A DNA stretch of 64,000 bases from NCBI GenBank assembly GCA_963805925.1, contig CAWDWB010000003.1:1178001-1242000 (forward strand). Reading direction: 5' to 3'. Positions 17,282 through 26,790 of the stretch are shown here, piece after piece. Both the position numbers and the translations under genes were made by a program. How positions within the stretch are numbered: the first letter of the stretch is position 1; each line of letters begins with the position of its first letter. This DNA comes from CAMPKL01 sp963805925 (GTDB lineage Bacteria > Acidobacteriota > Terriglobia > Bryobacterales > UBA6623). Below the pieces are notes generated by a model. That model was not told where the DNA came from. It made no database searches and saw nothing but the letters and a program-made list of their open reading frames with translations.

Positions 17282-18334
17282 TTCGAGGGCTTTGACCAGC
17301 GCGGAAATCTTCTGGGCTTCGGAACGCGGACAGATCAACAGCGCATCGGGCGTATCGACGACGACCAGATCGTGAACGCCGAGCAAAGCCACGAACTTAC
17401 CCGCTGCATCCACATAGTTGCCAGTCGCTTCGAGAGCTTCAATGGGCGAGTGCGCGACATTGCCGGCAAGATTCTTGGTCCCTAACTCATAGGCTGCTTG
17501 CCAACTGCCGATGTCATTCCAACCGAAATCTTTGGAGGGGAAGCCGACGATGTTGGCCGCGTGCTCCAGGACCCCGTAGTCGATCGAGATGTTGTCGCAT
17601 TGCGGGTAAGCGCTGCGCAACTTAGCCCGGAAAGCGCGGGAGCGGGAATTGGGCAGCGTCGACAATGCGGCGGCGGTCTTCGGCAACAGCGTTTGGATCG
17701 CCCGATCGATGGTCTCGGCCTTCCAGACGAACATCCCGCTGTTCCAAAAGAACCGTCCCGACTTGACGAAGCGAGTCGCGGTCGCTTTGTCGGGCTTCTC
17801 GCGAAAGCGCTTGACCGGAACTGCAACGGTGCTGCCCAACTTAGTCCCCTTGGGGAACTCGATGTAGCCGTAACCCGTTTCGGCCCAGCGCGGCTCCAGG
17901 CCCAGCACAACCAGCGCATCGTCTTGAGCGGCGCGGACGGCTCGGGAGAGGACTTGGAGGAAAGGCTTGGGATTGGCGATCAGGTGATCGGAAGGGAACA
18001 CGCCCATGACCGCGGAAGGATCCTGTTGGAGGATCAACCGTGCGGCCAGCGCGATGGCCGGCGCAGTGTTGCGTTGCACCGGCTCGGCGACCACTTGATG
18101 ACGGGGCACGGTCGGCAACTGGCGGCGGATTGCCGGGGCCAAGATGTCGTTGGTGAGTATCCAGATGCGTTCGGGCGGAATCAGCGGAGCAAGCCGGACA
18201 ACGGTCTCTTGCAAAAGCGACATACTGCCGTGGAAAGGCAACAGCTGCTTCGGCGTCTTCTTGCGGCTGCGAGGCCAGAACCGCGTACCCCGCCCGCCCG
18301 CCAAGATGACGGCATGGAAGGGCGGCTTACTCAT
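17255..18334 (-). CDS. manC: Mannose-1-phosphate guanylyltransferase
   Basis: GDP-mannose pyrophosphorylase, 359 aa, converting mannose-1-phosphate and GTP into GDP-mannose for glycan synthesis. The nucleotidyltransferase signature VILAGGRGTRFWPRSRKK is at the N-terminus, with PSDHLI and FNWG-like FGWNDIG further on. It is the single-domain form (no C-terminal isomerase cupin). An open frame extends upstream, but the ATG at 18334 is favoured because it overlaps the lepB stop in an ATGA arrangement. Last gene of GT4-lepB-manC. Confidence 0.93.
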   Translation of the reverse strand: MSKPPFHAVILAGGRGTRFWPRSRKKTPKQLLPFHGSMSLLQETVVRLAPLIPPERIWILTNDILAPAIRRQLPTVPRHQVVAEPVQRNTAPAIALAARLILQQDPSAVMGVFPSDHLIANPKPFLQVLSRAVRAAQDDALVVLGLEPRWAETGYGYIEFPKGTKLGSTVAVPVKRFREKPDKATATRFVKSGRFFWNSGMFVWKAETIDRAIQTLLPKTAAALSTLPNSRSRAFRAKLRSAYPQCDNISIDYGVLEHAANIVGFPSKDFGWNDIGSWQAAYELGTKNLAGNVAHSPIEALEATGNYVDAAGKFVALLGVHDLVVVDTPDALLICPRSEAQKISALVKALELAGWDALL

Positions 18335-19116
18335 CGTTCCAGTTCGTAGGGGTGAATGAGATGGAAAGTGCGCGCCCAACGAGTCTTTGAGAAGAAGTTG
18401 AACATCAAATCGCGCAAGTGCGCCGGAGAAATCCCCGAGAATTGCTCGGTCGGCGCGTCATAAGACCAGTAGACGATCAGCGGCTTGCCGATAATGTTCT
18501 CGCGCGGAACGAATCCCCAGTAGCGGCTGTCCAACGAGTGGTCGCGATTATCGCCCATGGCGAAGTAGAAACCGTCCGGAACTACGACGTCTCCGCCGGA
18601 AACGTTATGCTCCAGCATCTCGATGGCCTGCGGATAGACCTGACCGTTCGGCGGCGATGGAAAGTTGTCGCGGTAGTACTCGATGTAGTCCGACTTGTGA
18701 ATCACGTAGGGCTCTTCGATCGCCTTGCCGTTGACCCACACTTGCTTGTTGACGATGTGAATATGGTCGCCCGGCACGCCGATCACACGCTTGACGAAAG
18801 TTTGAGTCAGGTCTACCGGGTAGCGAAATACGATGATGTCGCCGCGTTGCACGTCCAAGTAGGGGAGCAACCGCGCGGCGACAGGGTCGGACGGAGCGTA
18901 GGCCAACTTGTCGACGAGGAGGTGATCGCCGATGAGCAGCGAGTCCTCCATCGAGCCGGTAGGGATCACGAATGCCTGAACGAGCGTGGTAGTGCCGAAC
19001 AGCAGCAACAGAATCGTCACGGTCCATTCGGCGATGACGCCGCGCGCCGCCGATTCTTCCCTCTTCGGGGCGTGTTCCTTCGGCGTTGGATCCGACTTCT
19101 TCTGTTCTACGGGCAC
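18331..19116 (-). CDS. lepB: Signal peptidase I
   Basis: Membrane-anchored leader peptidase, 261 aa, GTG start. One N-terminal helix (about 30-50) precedes box B PTGSMEDSLLIGDHLLVDK with catalytic Ser55, box D VKRVIGVPGDHI with catalytic Lys109, and box E GDNRDHSLDSRYWG. It cleaves Sec signal peptides at the outer face of the inner membrane. It lies between a GT4 glycosyltransferase (37 bp upstream) and manC (ATGA overlap). A TAAACT box lies 6 nt upstream of the GTG with no ribosome site, so it may also have its own leaderless promoter. Confidence 0.96.
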   Translation of the reverse strand: MPVEQKKSDPTPKEHAPKREESAARGVIAEWTVTILLLLFGTTTLVQAFVIPTGSMEDSLLIGDHLLVDKLAYAPSDPVAARLLPYLDVQRGDIIVFRYPVDLTQTFVKRVIGVPGDHIHIVNKQVWVNGKAIEEPYVIHKSDYIEYYRDNFPSPPNGQVYPQAIEMLEHNVSGGDVVVPDGFYFAMGDNRDHSLDSRYWGFVPRENIIGKPLIVYWSYDAPTEQFSGISPAHLRDLMFNFFSKTRWARTFHLIHPYELER

Positions 19117-19122
19117 GTTTGT

Positions 19123-19128
19123 AGTTTA
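19123..19128 (-). promoter_or_regulatory. Candidate -10 box (TAAACT) for lepB, leaderless spacing
   Basis: On the minus strand GCTAAACT is followed by ACAAAC and the GTG start at 19116; only 6 nt separate box and start, and no Shine-Dalgarno sequence is present. The box matches TATAAT at four positions only. Confidence 0.3.
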
Positions 19129-19153
19129 GCTCTTCAAGCGCTGGCCGAAGGGC

Positions 19154-20281
19154 TCAGCGTCGGGTCACTTCCGAATAGATCTCCAGCACCCGTTTCCCGG
19201 ATTTATCCCAGTTGAACGCCTTCACCCGGCGTGCGCCACGCTCGCGCAGTAAGGCGCGATGATCGTCATCGACGAGAACCCGCCGCAACCCCTTGGCGAT
19301 ATCGAATACGTTTTCCGGGTTAACCAGTTCGGCAGCGTCTCCGACGGCTTCGGGCAATGAGGAGACGTTGGAAGTCACAACCGGAGTCCCGTGGGCCATG
19401 GCCTCCAAAGGCGGCATGCCGAATCCTTCATACAGCGACGGGAAAACGAAGGCTTCGGCCGACGCGTAGAAGACTCGCAGCGTTTCGACCGGGACGAAGC
19501 CGAGAAAGCGAACACAATCTTGAACGCGAGTACGCAAGACGGCGTGCCTCACCTCGGGCAGAGCGCCGATATCGTCGCCGATGATGATCAATTTGACGCC
19601 GTGGAGCCTCCAATGGTTTTCCAACTGTGCCTTGACTACGGCGAAGGCATCGATCAAGCGGGGCAAATTCTTGTGAACCTGAATGCGGCCCGCGTAAAGA
19701 ATGAACGGGTCGGCGATGGAGTAGCGTTCGAGCGTACGCCGGCGTTCGCCGTCGGTCACAGGCTGGGCGACTTGGTCGTCGACGGCGTCGTAGACAACCT
19801 CTAGTTTGTTCTCGGGCAGTCCCAAGCGCTTCACCGCGTCCTGCTTGGTCGCGTTGGAGACGGTGATGACCTTCGCCGCCCGCTTGAGCCCCAGGCGCAG
19901 AGCGGAGATCGACAACTTCTCCTTGAACTGCGATCCCTCCGCCGTGGGGAACAGGATGTTGTTGAGATCGTGCAGCGTGGCCACATAGGGCCGCGGAGCA
20001 GACAAGGGAACCCAGCGGTGCGGTACGTGAAGCGTGTCGAGATCGAGTCGTCGAAGAGCGAAACCGTAGGTCAAGTGGCTTCTCGGCGCGTCGTAGCGGC
20101 GCTCGTACGGTTCGAAGGCGAAATTCGCGGGCAGTTCGCCCAAGTGCCGCAGGTGCTCGCGACGCCCGATCAGGACGAAATCATGCTCGGAACCGACGCG
20201 GGCCAGGGCGCGCACCAAGTTCTTGGTGTACGTGCCGACTCCGAATCCGCCGGCGCGGCGGATATCGATTCCGATTTTCAT
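19154..20281 (-). CDS. Glycosyltransferase family 4 (GT-B), mannosyltransferase-like
   Basis: GT-B fold retaining glycosyltransferase, 375 aa. The N-terminal Rossmann half begins KIGIDIRRAGGFGVGTYT; the C-terminal half carries ILYAGRIQVHKN and the E-x7-E type nucleotide-sugar motif in FPSLYEGFGMPPLEAMAHG. It is likely cytoplasmic and uses a sugar nucleotide, plausibly the GDP-mannose made by manC two genes downstream (inference). First gene of the GT4-lepB-manC run, divergent from proS. Confidence 0.9.
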   Translation of the reverse strand: MKIGIDIRRAGGFGVGTYTKNLVRALARVGSEHDFVLIGRREHLRHLGELPANFAFEPYERRYDAPRSHLTYGFALRRLDLDTLHVPHRWVPLSAPRPYVATLHDLNNILFPTAEGSQFKEKLSISALRLGLKRAAKVITVSNATKQDAVKRLGLPENKLEVVYDAVDDQVAQPVTDGERRRTLERYSIADPFILYAGRIQVHKNLPRLIDAFAVVKAQLENHWRLHGVKLIIIGDDIGALPEVRHAVLRTRVQDCVRFLGFVPVETLRVFYASAEAFVFPSLYEGFGMPPLEAMAHGTPVVTSNVSSLPEAVGDAAELVNPENVFDIAKGLRRVLVDDDHRALLRERGARRVKAFNWDKSGKRVLEIYSEVTRR

Positions 20282-20369
20282 TGTCGAAACCTTTTCCGTT
20301 CATGACCAAGGCGACCACAATCCGTGGTTCCGAGAACCGGCCAACCGTAACGTCTGGCCAATCTTACCA

Positions 20370-20378
20370 TGCTAGAAT
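20370..20378 (+). promoter_or_regulatory. Candidate extended -10 (TGCTAGAAT) upstream of proS
   Basis: TG-C-TAGAAT is an extended -10 element 52 nt before the proS ATG at 20431, inside the 149-bp divergent gap with the GT4 gene. No clear -35 is visible, which extended -10 promoters can tolerate. Confidence 0.35.
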
Positions 20379-20430
20379 CAACGGTTTACGGTCACTTGAC
20401 CGCACCGCAGGACAGTTACTTTCACCCCTT

Positions 20431-22143
20431 ATGCGTTGGAGCCGTCTGTTTATCCCGACTCTGCGCGACGCACCGGCCGAAGCTGAAGTCATCAGCCACA
20501 AGCTGTTGTTGCGCGCCGGTTATGTCCGCCAGTTGTCGGCTGGATTCTACTGCTATCTCTATCTGGCGAAGCGGTCTCTGAACAAGATCGAACGAATCAT
20601 CCGCGAAGAGATGGACGCCATTGGAGCGCAGGAAGTCTATACGCCTGAGGTGCATCCGGCCGAGTTGTGGCAAGAGAGCGGGCGCTGGGACACGATCGGC
20701 CACGATATGTTCCGCCTGCAGGATCGCTGGGGCCGCGATCTGTGCCTGGGGATGACCGAAGAAGAGGTCATGACCTGGCTGGCAAGGGGCGAACTGCGTT
20801 CCTACAAGCAGCTGCCGCAGATCTGGTACCAGATCCAGGCGAAATTCCGCGACGAGCCGCGCCCGAAAGCCGGCCTGATGCGCGTACGTCGCTTCACGAT
20901 GAAGGACTCCTATTCCTTCGATTTGGACGCCGCGGGGCTCGACGAGAGCTACCAAAAACACTACGGCGCCTATTGCCGGATTTTTTCCCGTTGCGGTCTG
21001 GACTACTTACCCGTCGAAGCGCATTCGGGGGCCATGGGCGGCAGCGAATCGCATGAGTTCGTAGCGCCTTCGGACGCCGGCGAAGACTGGGTCGTCGAAT
21101 GCGCTGATTCCGGGTACGCCGCCAACGTGGAGAAGGCTGTGGCGCGGCCCAAGCCGGCGGCGGAAGACGCCCCGGGAGATGACTTGCCCGAGGAGTTCGA
21201 CACGCCCGGCAAGAAGACGATCCAAGAAGTCGCCGAATTCGACGGTCTGCCGGCGTCTTCGCACATCAAGACCCTGGTGATGGTGGCCGACAGCAAACCG
21301 GTTCTGGTGTTGCTGCGCGGCGATCACGCCTTGAATGAAGCCAAGCTGGAAGGCTTCCTCCAAGCACGTGAACTGCGGCCGGCGCATGCGGAAGAACTGG
21401 GCGATTGGCTGGGCGCGGGCGCCGGTTCGCTGGGTCCCGTCGGCGCCGGACCGAAGCTAAAGATCTTGGCCGATTCGGTGCTCGAAGGCCGCAAGAACCT
21501 GATCTGCGGCGCCAACAAGGACGGCAAGCATCTGCGCAACGTCACTCCGGGACGCGACTTCGAGGCGGAGTTTGTCGACGTCCGGCAAGTCGAAGACGGC
21601 GATATCGATATCCAGTCGGGTTCTCCCGTGCGGCTGCGCAAGTGCATTGAGATCGGCCACATCTTCAAGTTGGGCTATCGCTACTCCGAGTCGATGCATC
21701 TTCGCGTACTCGACGTCAACGGCAAAGAAGTCGCCCCGATCATGGGCTCCTACGGGATCGGCCTGGAGCGCATCCTCACTGCGGCGATTGAGCAGAATCA
21801 CGACGAGGGCGGCATGGCGCTGCCCGCCTCCATCGCGCCCTTCGAAGCCGTTGTGACTCCCATCAATTTAAAGGACGCACAACAGGCCGAAGCGGCGGAG
21901 CGTATCTATGCGGAGCTCAAAACCGCCGGAGTCGATGTTTTGTTCGACGATCGAGCAGAGCGAGCAGGCGTCAAGTTCAAGGATGCGGATCTGATCGGCA
22001 TCCCCTATCGTGTCGTGGTCGGCAAGGGAATCGTCGACGGCAATGTCGAGTTTGTGGACCGCGCAAGCGGCCAGGCCTCGGATGCTAAACTTGAGGATGT
22101 CGTCAGTCTGCTTGCGGAAAAGCTAAGCCCGTCAAGGCCTTAG
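20431..22143 (+). CDS. proS: Prolyl-tRNA synthetase (bacterial type, with editing insertion)
   Basis: Class II aminoacyl-tRNA synthetase, 570 aa, charging tRNA-Pro. The N-terminus MRWSRLFIPTLRDAP is the family opening, so the ATG at 20431 is chosen although the frame is open from 20281. Visible: RQLSAGFYCYLYL, HPAELWQESGRW, the motif 2 loop KFRDEPRPKAGLMRVRRF and KDSYSFD. The YbaK-like editing insertion (INS) spans about residues 225-385, followed by motif 3 in GSYGIGLERI and a C-terminal anticodon domain (VVTPINLKD to the end). Housekeeping gene. Confidence 0.96.
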   Translation: MRWSRLFIPTLRDAPAEAEVISHKLLLRAGYVRQLSAGFYCYLYLAKRSLNKIERIIREEMDAIGAQEVYTPEVHPAELWQESGRWDTIGHDMFRLQDRWGRDLCLGMTEEEVMTWLARGELRSYKQLPQIWYQIQAKFRDEPRPKAGLMRVRRFTMKDSYSFDLDAAGLDESYQKHYGAYCRIFSRCGLDYLPVEAHSGAMGGSESHEFVAPSDAGEDWVVECADSGYAANVEKAVARPKPAAEDAPGDDLPEEFDTPGKKTIQEVAEFDGLPASSHIKTLVMVADSKPVLVLLRGDHALNEAKLEGFLQARELRPAHAEELGDWLGAGAGSLGPVGAGPKLKILADSVLEGRKNLICGANKDGKHLRNVTPGRDFEAEFVDVRQVEDGDIDIQSGSPVRLRKCIEIGHIFKLGYRYSESMHLRVLDVNGKEVAPIMGSYGIGLERILTAAIEQNHDEGGMALPASIAPFEAVVTPINLKDAQQAEAAERIYAELKTAGVDVLFDDRAERAGVKFKDADLIGIPYRVVVGKGIVDGNVEFVDRASGQASDAKLEDVVSLLAEKLSPSRP

Positions 22144-22196
22144 CCGAAGTTTAGCGCCCAGGAGACCGTCCGCCTAAGGCGACATGAGATCGGACC

Positions 22197-24857
22197 ATGG
22201 GTAATCGCAAGTCAAAAGCATCCGGCAATTCAGGCTCGGCGTTTTCCTCTGCCGTGCAGTTGGCAAATCGGCCTTTGGTGAAGGTCTTCTTGGCGCTGGT
22301 GCTGCTTGCAGGCGTCAGCGGCATAGCGGTTTTTGGGCATTTCTGGTGGAAATACGCGAAGGTCGTCGATGCACGGCTGGCGGCTGGTCCATTCAACCAA
22401 GCTTCAAAGGTGCTTTCGGCCCCCGAGCCCATCTTTGTCGAGGACAAGGAGACGATCGAGCAACTGCTGGCGCGGCTGCGCGAGGCGGGCTATTCGGACT
22501 CCCGTCACAACCCGATCGGCAGTTTCCAGGTTCAAGAGAACGCGGTCGAAGTCTATCCCGGACCTCTCTCCTACTTTGCGCAAGAACCGGCGGTCGTCTA
22601 TTTCGAAAACGGCGCGATTAGCCGCATCGTTTCACTGAACGACAATACGCCGCAGACGGCCTATGAGCTAGAGCCCGTGCTCGTGACGCACTTGTTCGAC
22701 GACGAACGTTCGAAGCGCAGAATTTTCAAGTTCGAAGACTACCCGACGGTTCTCGTCGACGCCATCTTGGCGATTGAGGACCATCGATTTTTCTCGCACT
22801 GGGGCGTGGACCCGATTCGGCTCACGAAGGCGGCGTTTGACGGTTTCATAACGGGCGAGCAACCCCGGGGCACGTCGACTCTCACGCAGCAACTCGCCCG
22901 CAACTTCTTCCTGACGCCCGAACAAAACTACAGCCGCAAGGCCGCTGAAGCGCTGATCGCCATCCAACTGGAGATGCGGCTGACGAAACAGCAGATCTTC
23001 GAGTATTACTCGAATCAGATCTTCATGGGCCGCTCGGGCAGCTTCAACGTGATGGGCATGGGCGAGGCCGCCCGCGCTTACTTCAACAAAGACGTTCGCG
23101 ATATCGACCTACCCGAAGCGGCGCTGCTGGCGGGTCTGCCGCAGGGGCCCAGCTACCTGAACCCTTACCGCCACCCGGATCGGGCGCTCAATCGGCGCAA
23201 CCAGGTGCTGACCGCGATGCTCCAGTTTGGCTCTATCACGGAGGCGCAGTTTAAGGAAGCCGACGCGGCGGAGTTGAAGCTCGCCGAGGGGCACATCGAA
23301 TCCACCGAAGCTCCGTACTACGTCGACCTGGTTAACGCGCATCTGAAAGAGCACTTCGATACCGAAGAGCTCATCACCCAGGACTATTTGGTCTACACGA
23401 CTTTGGATCGCTCGCTGCAGGAGGCCGCAGTCGAGGCCGTCCGCGTGGGTATGGAAGAAGTCGATGCAAAGATTGCCGCGCAGCGCCGCTGGGCCGGCAA
23501 AGAGCCGCCGAAGGCGCAAGCAGCCCTCGTGGCCCTCGATCCGTCTACTGGCGAAGTCAAGGCGATCGTGGGCGGCCGCAGCTACGGACAAAGCCAGCTC
23601 AACCGCGTGCTGGCGAAGAGGCAGCCTGGCTCTGTTTTCAAACCATTCGTCTACGCTGCCGCCATCGACACGGCGCTGGACGAAGAGCGCATGCAGCTGG
23701 CCGAATTACACCCTGAACTCTACGAAGATGCGAAGGATGCGCCGCCGTTGTATACCCCTGGTCAGGTCTACACGACAGCCAGCGAGGTGGACGACGTCCC
23801 GACGACATTTTGGTTTGACGACAAGCCCTATGAGCCGGCCAACCACGGCAATTCGATCTACGGCCTGATCAGCTTCCGCGAAGCGCTGCGTAAGTCCATC
23901 AATATCTCAACCGTTAAGGTCGCTGAAATGGTGGGCTACGGCCGCGTCGCCGACATGGCCCGCCGCGCCGGTATCGGTAAGGCGATTCAGCCGACGCCGG
24001 CCTTAGCGCTAGGCTCCTACGAAGTGACCCCGCTTGAGGTCGCCGGCGCCTACACCGCGTTCGTGAACGGCGGCGTGATGAAGCGCCCCTATTTTGTGCG
24101 CGAGGTTCGCGACCCCGAAGGCAGAGTCCTGCACCGTCAAGAGCCTGAGGAAGTTCCGGTGATGGACCCTCGTGTGGCCTACATCGTGACCAACATGCTT
24201 GAGGACGTGCTCACCCGCGGCACGGGAGTTCGCGCCAGGCTGGTACACCATTTCATGGAGCCCGCCGCCGGCAAGACGGGCACGGACGACGACGGCTGGT
24301 TCGCGGGCTACACCAACAACCTGCTCTGCGTCGTCTGGGTGGGTTTCGACGACAACACCGACCTCGGCCTGGAAGGCGCTCACTCAGCGCTGCCGATCTG
24401 GGCGGAGTTCATGAAGGCCGCTCATGAGCTGCGAGCGTACAAGAATCCGGGCGAGTTCGAAGCGCCCGAAGGCGTCGTGTCCGTCGAACTCGATCCCGAT
24501 ACGGGCGAGTTGGCGACCTACGCTTGCCCGCGGCGAGAAAAAGAAGTATTCATCGCCGGCTCTCAACCGACGACCTTCTGCCGCTTCCACGGCAGCGGCG
24601 GCCAACTGGCGCTGGCCACCAATGTCGCCGGCTGGGACAGCGGCAGCGACGAGACGGTCGACGGCGACGCCAAACGGCGCCCGACGCAGGCCGACGGCGC
24701 GCTGAAGCGTCCTCTGCGGACGGTCAAAAGCCCTCGCCGAAAGTCGAGACCAAAGAGAAGGGCGGAATTTTCGGGCGCGTCCTGGACATCTTCAAGAAGT
24801 AGCAAAACGGCCCATCGCCAGATCGCCCAGCTGGGGTATCCGGCAGCCGAGTGCTAG
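22197..24857 (+). CDS. Class A penicillin-binding protein (PBP1), C-terminus frameshifted
   Basis: Bifunctional peptidoglycan synthase, 886 aa as read. A single N-terminal TM helix (about 27-52) precedes a PBP1B-like domain, then the GT51 glycosyltransferase with catalytic Glu194 in EDHRFFSHWGVDP, GTSTLTQQLARNFF and IFEYYSNQIFMG. The transpeptidase has S479 in PGSVFKPF, KSINIST and AGKTGTDDDGW. The last 60 or so residues (RPLRTVKSPRRKSR...) look out of frame: the -1 frame instead reads EASSADGQKPSPKVETKEKG and GGIFGRVLDIFKK, stopping at 24802, a normal PBP tail. A missing base near 24693-24702 explains this; catalytic domains are unaffected. Confidence 0.92.
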   Translation: MGNRKSKASGNSGSAFSSAVQLANRPLVKVFLALVLLAGVSGIAVFGHFWWKYAKVVDARLAAGPFNQASKVLSAPEPIFVEDKETIEQLLARLREAGYSDSRHNPIGSFQVQENAVEVYPGPLSYFAQEPAVVYFENGAISRIVSLNDNTPQTAYELEPVLVTHLFDDERSKRRIFKFEDYPTVLVDAILAIEDHRFFSHWGVDPIRLTKAAFDGFITGEQPRGTSTLTQQLARNFFLTPEQNYSRKAAEALIAIQLEMRLTKQQIFEYYSNQIFMGRSGSFNVMGMGEAARAYFNKDVRDIDLPEAALLAGLPQGPSYLNPYRHPDRALNRRNQVLTAMLQFGSITEAQFKEADAAELKLAEGHIESTEAPYYVDLVNAHLKEHFDTEELITQDYLVYTTLDRSLQEAAVEAVRVGMEEVDAKIAAQRRWAGKEPPKAQAALVALDPSTGEVKAIVGGRSYGQSQLNRVLAKRQPGSVFKPFVYAAAIDTALDEERMQLAELHPELYEDAKDAPPLYTPGQVYTTASEVDDVPTTFWFDDKPYEPANHGNSIYGLISFREALRKSINISTVKVAEMVGYGRVADMARRAGIGKAIQPTPALALGSYEVTPLEVAGAYTAFVNGGVMKRPYFVREVRDPEGRVLHRQEPEEVPVMDPRVAYIVTNMLEDVLTRGTGVRARLVHHFMEPAAGKTGTDDDGWFAGYTNNLLCVVWVGFDDNTDLGLEGAHSALPIWAEFMKAAHELRAYKNPGEFEAPEGVVSVELDPDTGELATYACPRREKEVFIAGSQPTTFCRFHGSGGQLALATNVAGWDSGSDETVDGDAKRRPTQADGALKRPLRTVKSPRRKSRPKRRAEFSGASWTSSRSSKTAHRQIAQLGYPAAEC

Positions 24858-24923
24858 AGTAAGCGTCAGCAAAGGCTGTGTGGCCTAACTCCGAGCGTTC
24901 GTCGCTTGCGATAGGAGGACGTG

Positions 24924-25676
24924 ATGCTGGCAGCACTTATTGGAATATCGCTGCTTTTCCCGCAGCTCGTCGACTCAACCAAGACCCTTAGCGTTCCTGT
25001 CCCTTCCTCCACGGAAATCACCCACGAGAAACGCGGCGACATCTTTGTGGCTCGCAAGATGTACAGGGAAGCAGTCGATTCCTACCAGCAGGCTATCAAG
25101 GAATCGCCGCGAGACCCGCGGCTCTACAACAAGCTTGGGATTTCCTATCACCGTCAAGAAATGTTCGGACAGGCCCGGCGCAGCTACGAGGAAGCGTCCC
25201 GGCTGGACTCGAAGTATTCCGAGGCGGTCAATAACCTGGGAACTATCTACTTCGCCGAGCGTCGTTACAAGAAGGCTCAACGGACATATGAGAAGGCGCT
25301 GAAGATCACTCCCAACTCGGCTTCGGTCTACAGCAATCTCGGTACAGCCCTATTCGCTCGCAGGCGCTACAAGCAGGCGACTGAAGCCTACATGAAGGCG
25401 CTAGAGCTAGATCCCGGGGTCTTCGAGAACGGCGGTCGCGGCGGCACGACGCTGCAAGATCGGACGGTCGAGGAACGCGGCAAGTATTACTACTACGTCG
25501 CACAAGCCTTCGCCGATAGCGGGCAGTACGATCGCGCCGTAATCTATCTGCGCCGCTCCATCGAAGAAGGATACGGCAAGGCCAAGAGAGCGGACCAAGA
25601 TCCGGCCTTCAAGGCCATGTACGAATTGCCCGAGTTCCTCGCCATCGTGAATCCCGAAACTGCGGCGGTTCGCTAG
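24924..25676 (+). CDS. TPR-repeat protein, probably exported
   Basis: 250 aa. ATG at 24924 is chosen over the in-frame GTG at 24921 because AGGAGG (24913-24918) is 5 nt from it. A short hydrophobic N-terminus (LAALIGISLLFPQL) may be a signal peptide. Four tetratricopeptide repeats are readable between residues about 35 and 210: around AVDSYQQAIKESPRDP, ARRSYEEASRLDSKY, AQRTYEKALKITPNSA and ATEAYMKALELDPG, then a partial repeat with AVIYLRRSIEEGYG. TPRs bind partner proteins; the specific partner is unknown. Confidence 0.8.
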   Translation: MLAALIGISLLFPQLVDSTKTLSVPVPSSTEITHEKRGDIFVARKMYREAVDSYQQAIKESPRDPRLYNKLGISYHRQEMFGQARRSYEEASRLDSKYSEAVNNLGTIYFAERRYKKAQRTYEKALKITPNSASVYSNLGTALFARRRYKQATEAYMKALELDPGVFENGGRGGTTLQDRTVEERGKYYYYVAQAFADSGQYDRAVIYLRRSIEEGYGKAKRADQDPAFKAMYELPEFLAIVNPETAAVR

Positions 25677-25764
25677 CGATCTCGGCGTCGTCCAGACGGC
25701 CGAATGCCGTCATCCATGCGCTACGATCTCTAAACGGACGAACGAGACGTCCGGTGGTTCCCCT

Positions 25765-26790
25765 TTGAGGGTTTCGTTCGTCATCCCCCATCGCAAGAAC
25801 CTGTCGAATCTGCAGGCGGCGGTTCGCTCGATCCGTCAGCAGCAAACGCCTGCCGGCTGGGCGCTTGAGGTGGTTGTCGTCGACAATGCATCCGCCGAAG
25901 GCTCCACTGATTGGGCTAAGGCCGAGGGCTGCCTAGTAATCGCCCTTGCCGAGAACCAAGGATTCGGCAAAGCGGTGAATCGGGGGATCCGTGCCGGCGG
26001 CGGCGAGTGGATCGTGGTGATGAACGACGATGTGGAATTGGAAACGGACTGGTTGAGGCAGATCGAGGCGGCGATCGAGCAGACGCCTGCGGCCTGGTTC
26101 GTATGCGGCAAGACACTGCAGTTCGACGCACGGGGACAGATCGACGGCGCCGGAGATGCCGTCTGCAGGGGCGGCACGGCCTTGAGATTAGGCAACGGCG
26201 CGGCCGACGGCGATAAGTTCAACGTAGGCCGGGCAACGTTCTTCCCTTCGGCCACCGCGACCGCCTTCCGCCGTACATTCTTTGAACAAGCCGGGATGTT
26301 CGACGAGGCCTTCTTCGCCTATCTGGAGGACATCGACATCGGTTTGCGAGCTGCGTTGGCGGGGTTGGCGGGCGTCTACACGCCTGCGGCGAGGTCTTAT
26401 CACCATGGCAGCGCAACCGGGCGGGCCTGGAGCGCGGATATGGTGCGCTGGATTACCGGCCACCAGCTGTTGTTGCTGGCCAAGTTCTTTCCCGCACGGC
26501 TGCTGCTGCGAAATGGTTGGAACATTCTCGTCGCGCAAGGTTTGTGGTCGGGCTTGGCAGTCTCCCGCGGACAATTCCTGGCTTGGCTGCGCGGACTGGC
26601 GCTCGGCTTGCGACAGGCTAGCCGTGCACGGCTCGACGGCACAACGCTCCGCGCGCAGCCGGAGCGCCTGGCCGCTGTACTGGCAGCCTCGGAGGCAGAG
26701 ATCCGGAGCGCGCAGGAATCGACTGGCTTCGATCGCTATTGGGTGTGGTATTTCCGCTTGACTAAGCTGCCATGGAGGAAGAACGGGTGA
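25765..26790 (+). CDS. Glycosyltransferase family 2
   Basis: GT-A fold inverting glycosyltransferase, 341 aa, TTG start. RVSFVIPHRKNLSNLQ opens the domain; VVVVDNASAEGSTDW and the metal-binding DxD-type motif MNDDVELETDW follow. The central part FFEQAGMFDEAFFAYLEDIDIG holds the acceptor/catalytic ED region typical of rhamnosyltransferase-like GT2 proteins. First of four glycosyltransferases on this strand; its 3' end overlaps the next by 19 nt, so they form one operon for a surface polysaccharide (inference). Confidence 0.9.
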   Translation: MRVSFVIPHRKNLSNLQAAVRSIRQQQTPAGWALEVVVVDNASAEGSTDWAKAEGCLVIALAENQGFGKAVNRGIRAGGGEWIVVMNDDVELETDWLRQIEAAIEQTPAAWFVCGKTLQFDARGQIDGAGDAVCRGGTALRLGNGAADGDKFNVGRATFFPSATATAFRRTFFEQAGMFDEAFFAYLEDIDIGLRAALAGLAGVYTPAARSYHHGSATGRAWSADMVRWITGHQLLLLAKFFPARLLLRNGWNILVAQGLWSGLAVSRGQFLAWLRGLALGLRQASRARLDGTTLRAQPERLAAVLAASEAEIRSAQESTGFDRYWVWYFRLTKLPWRKNG

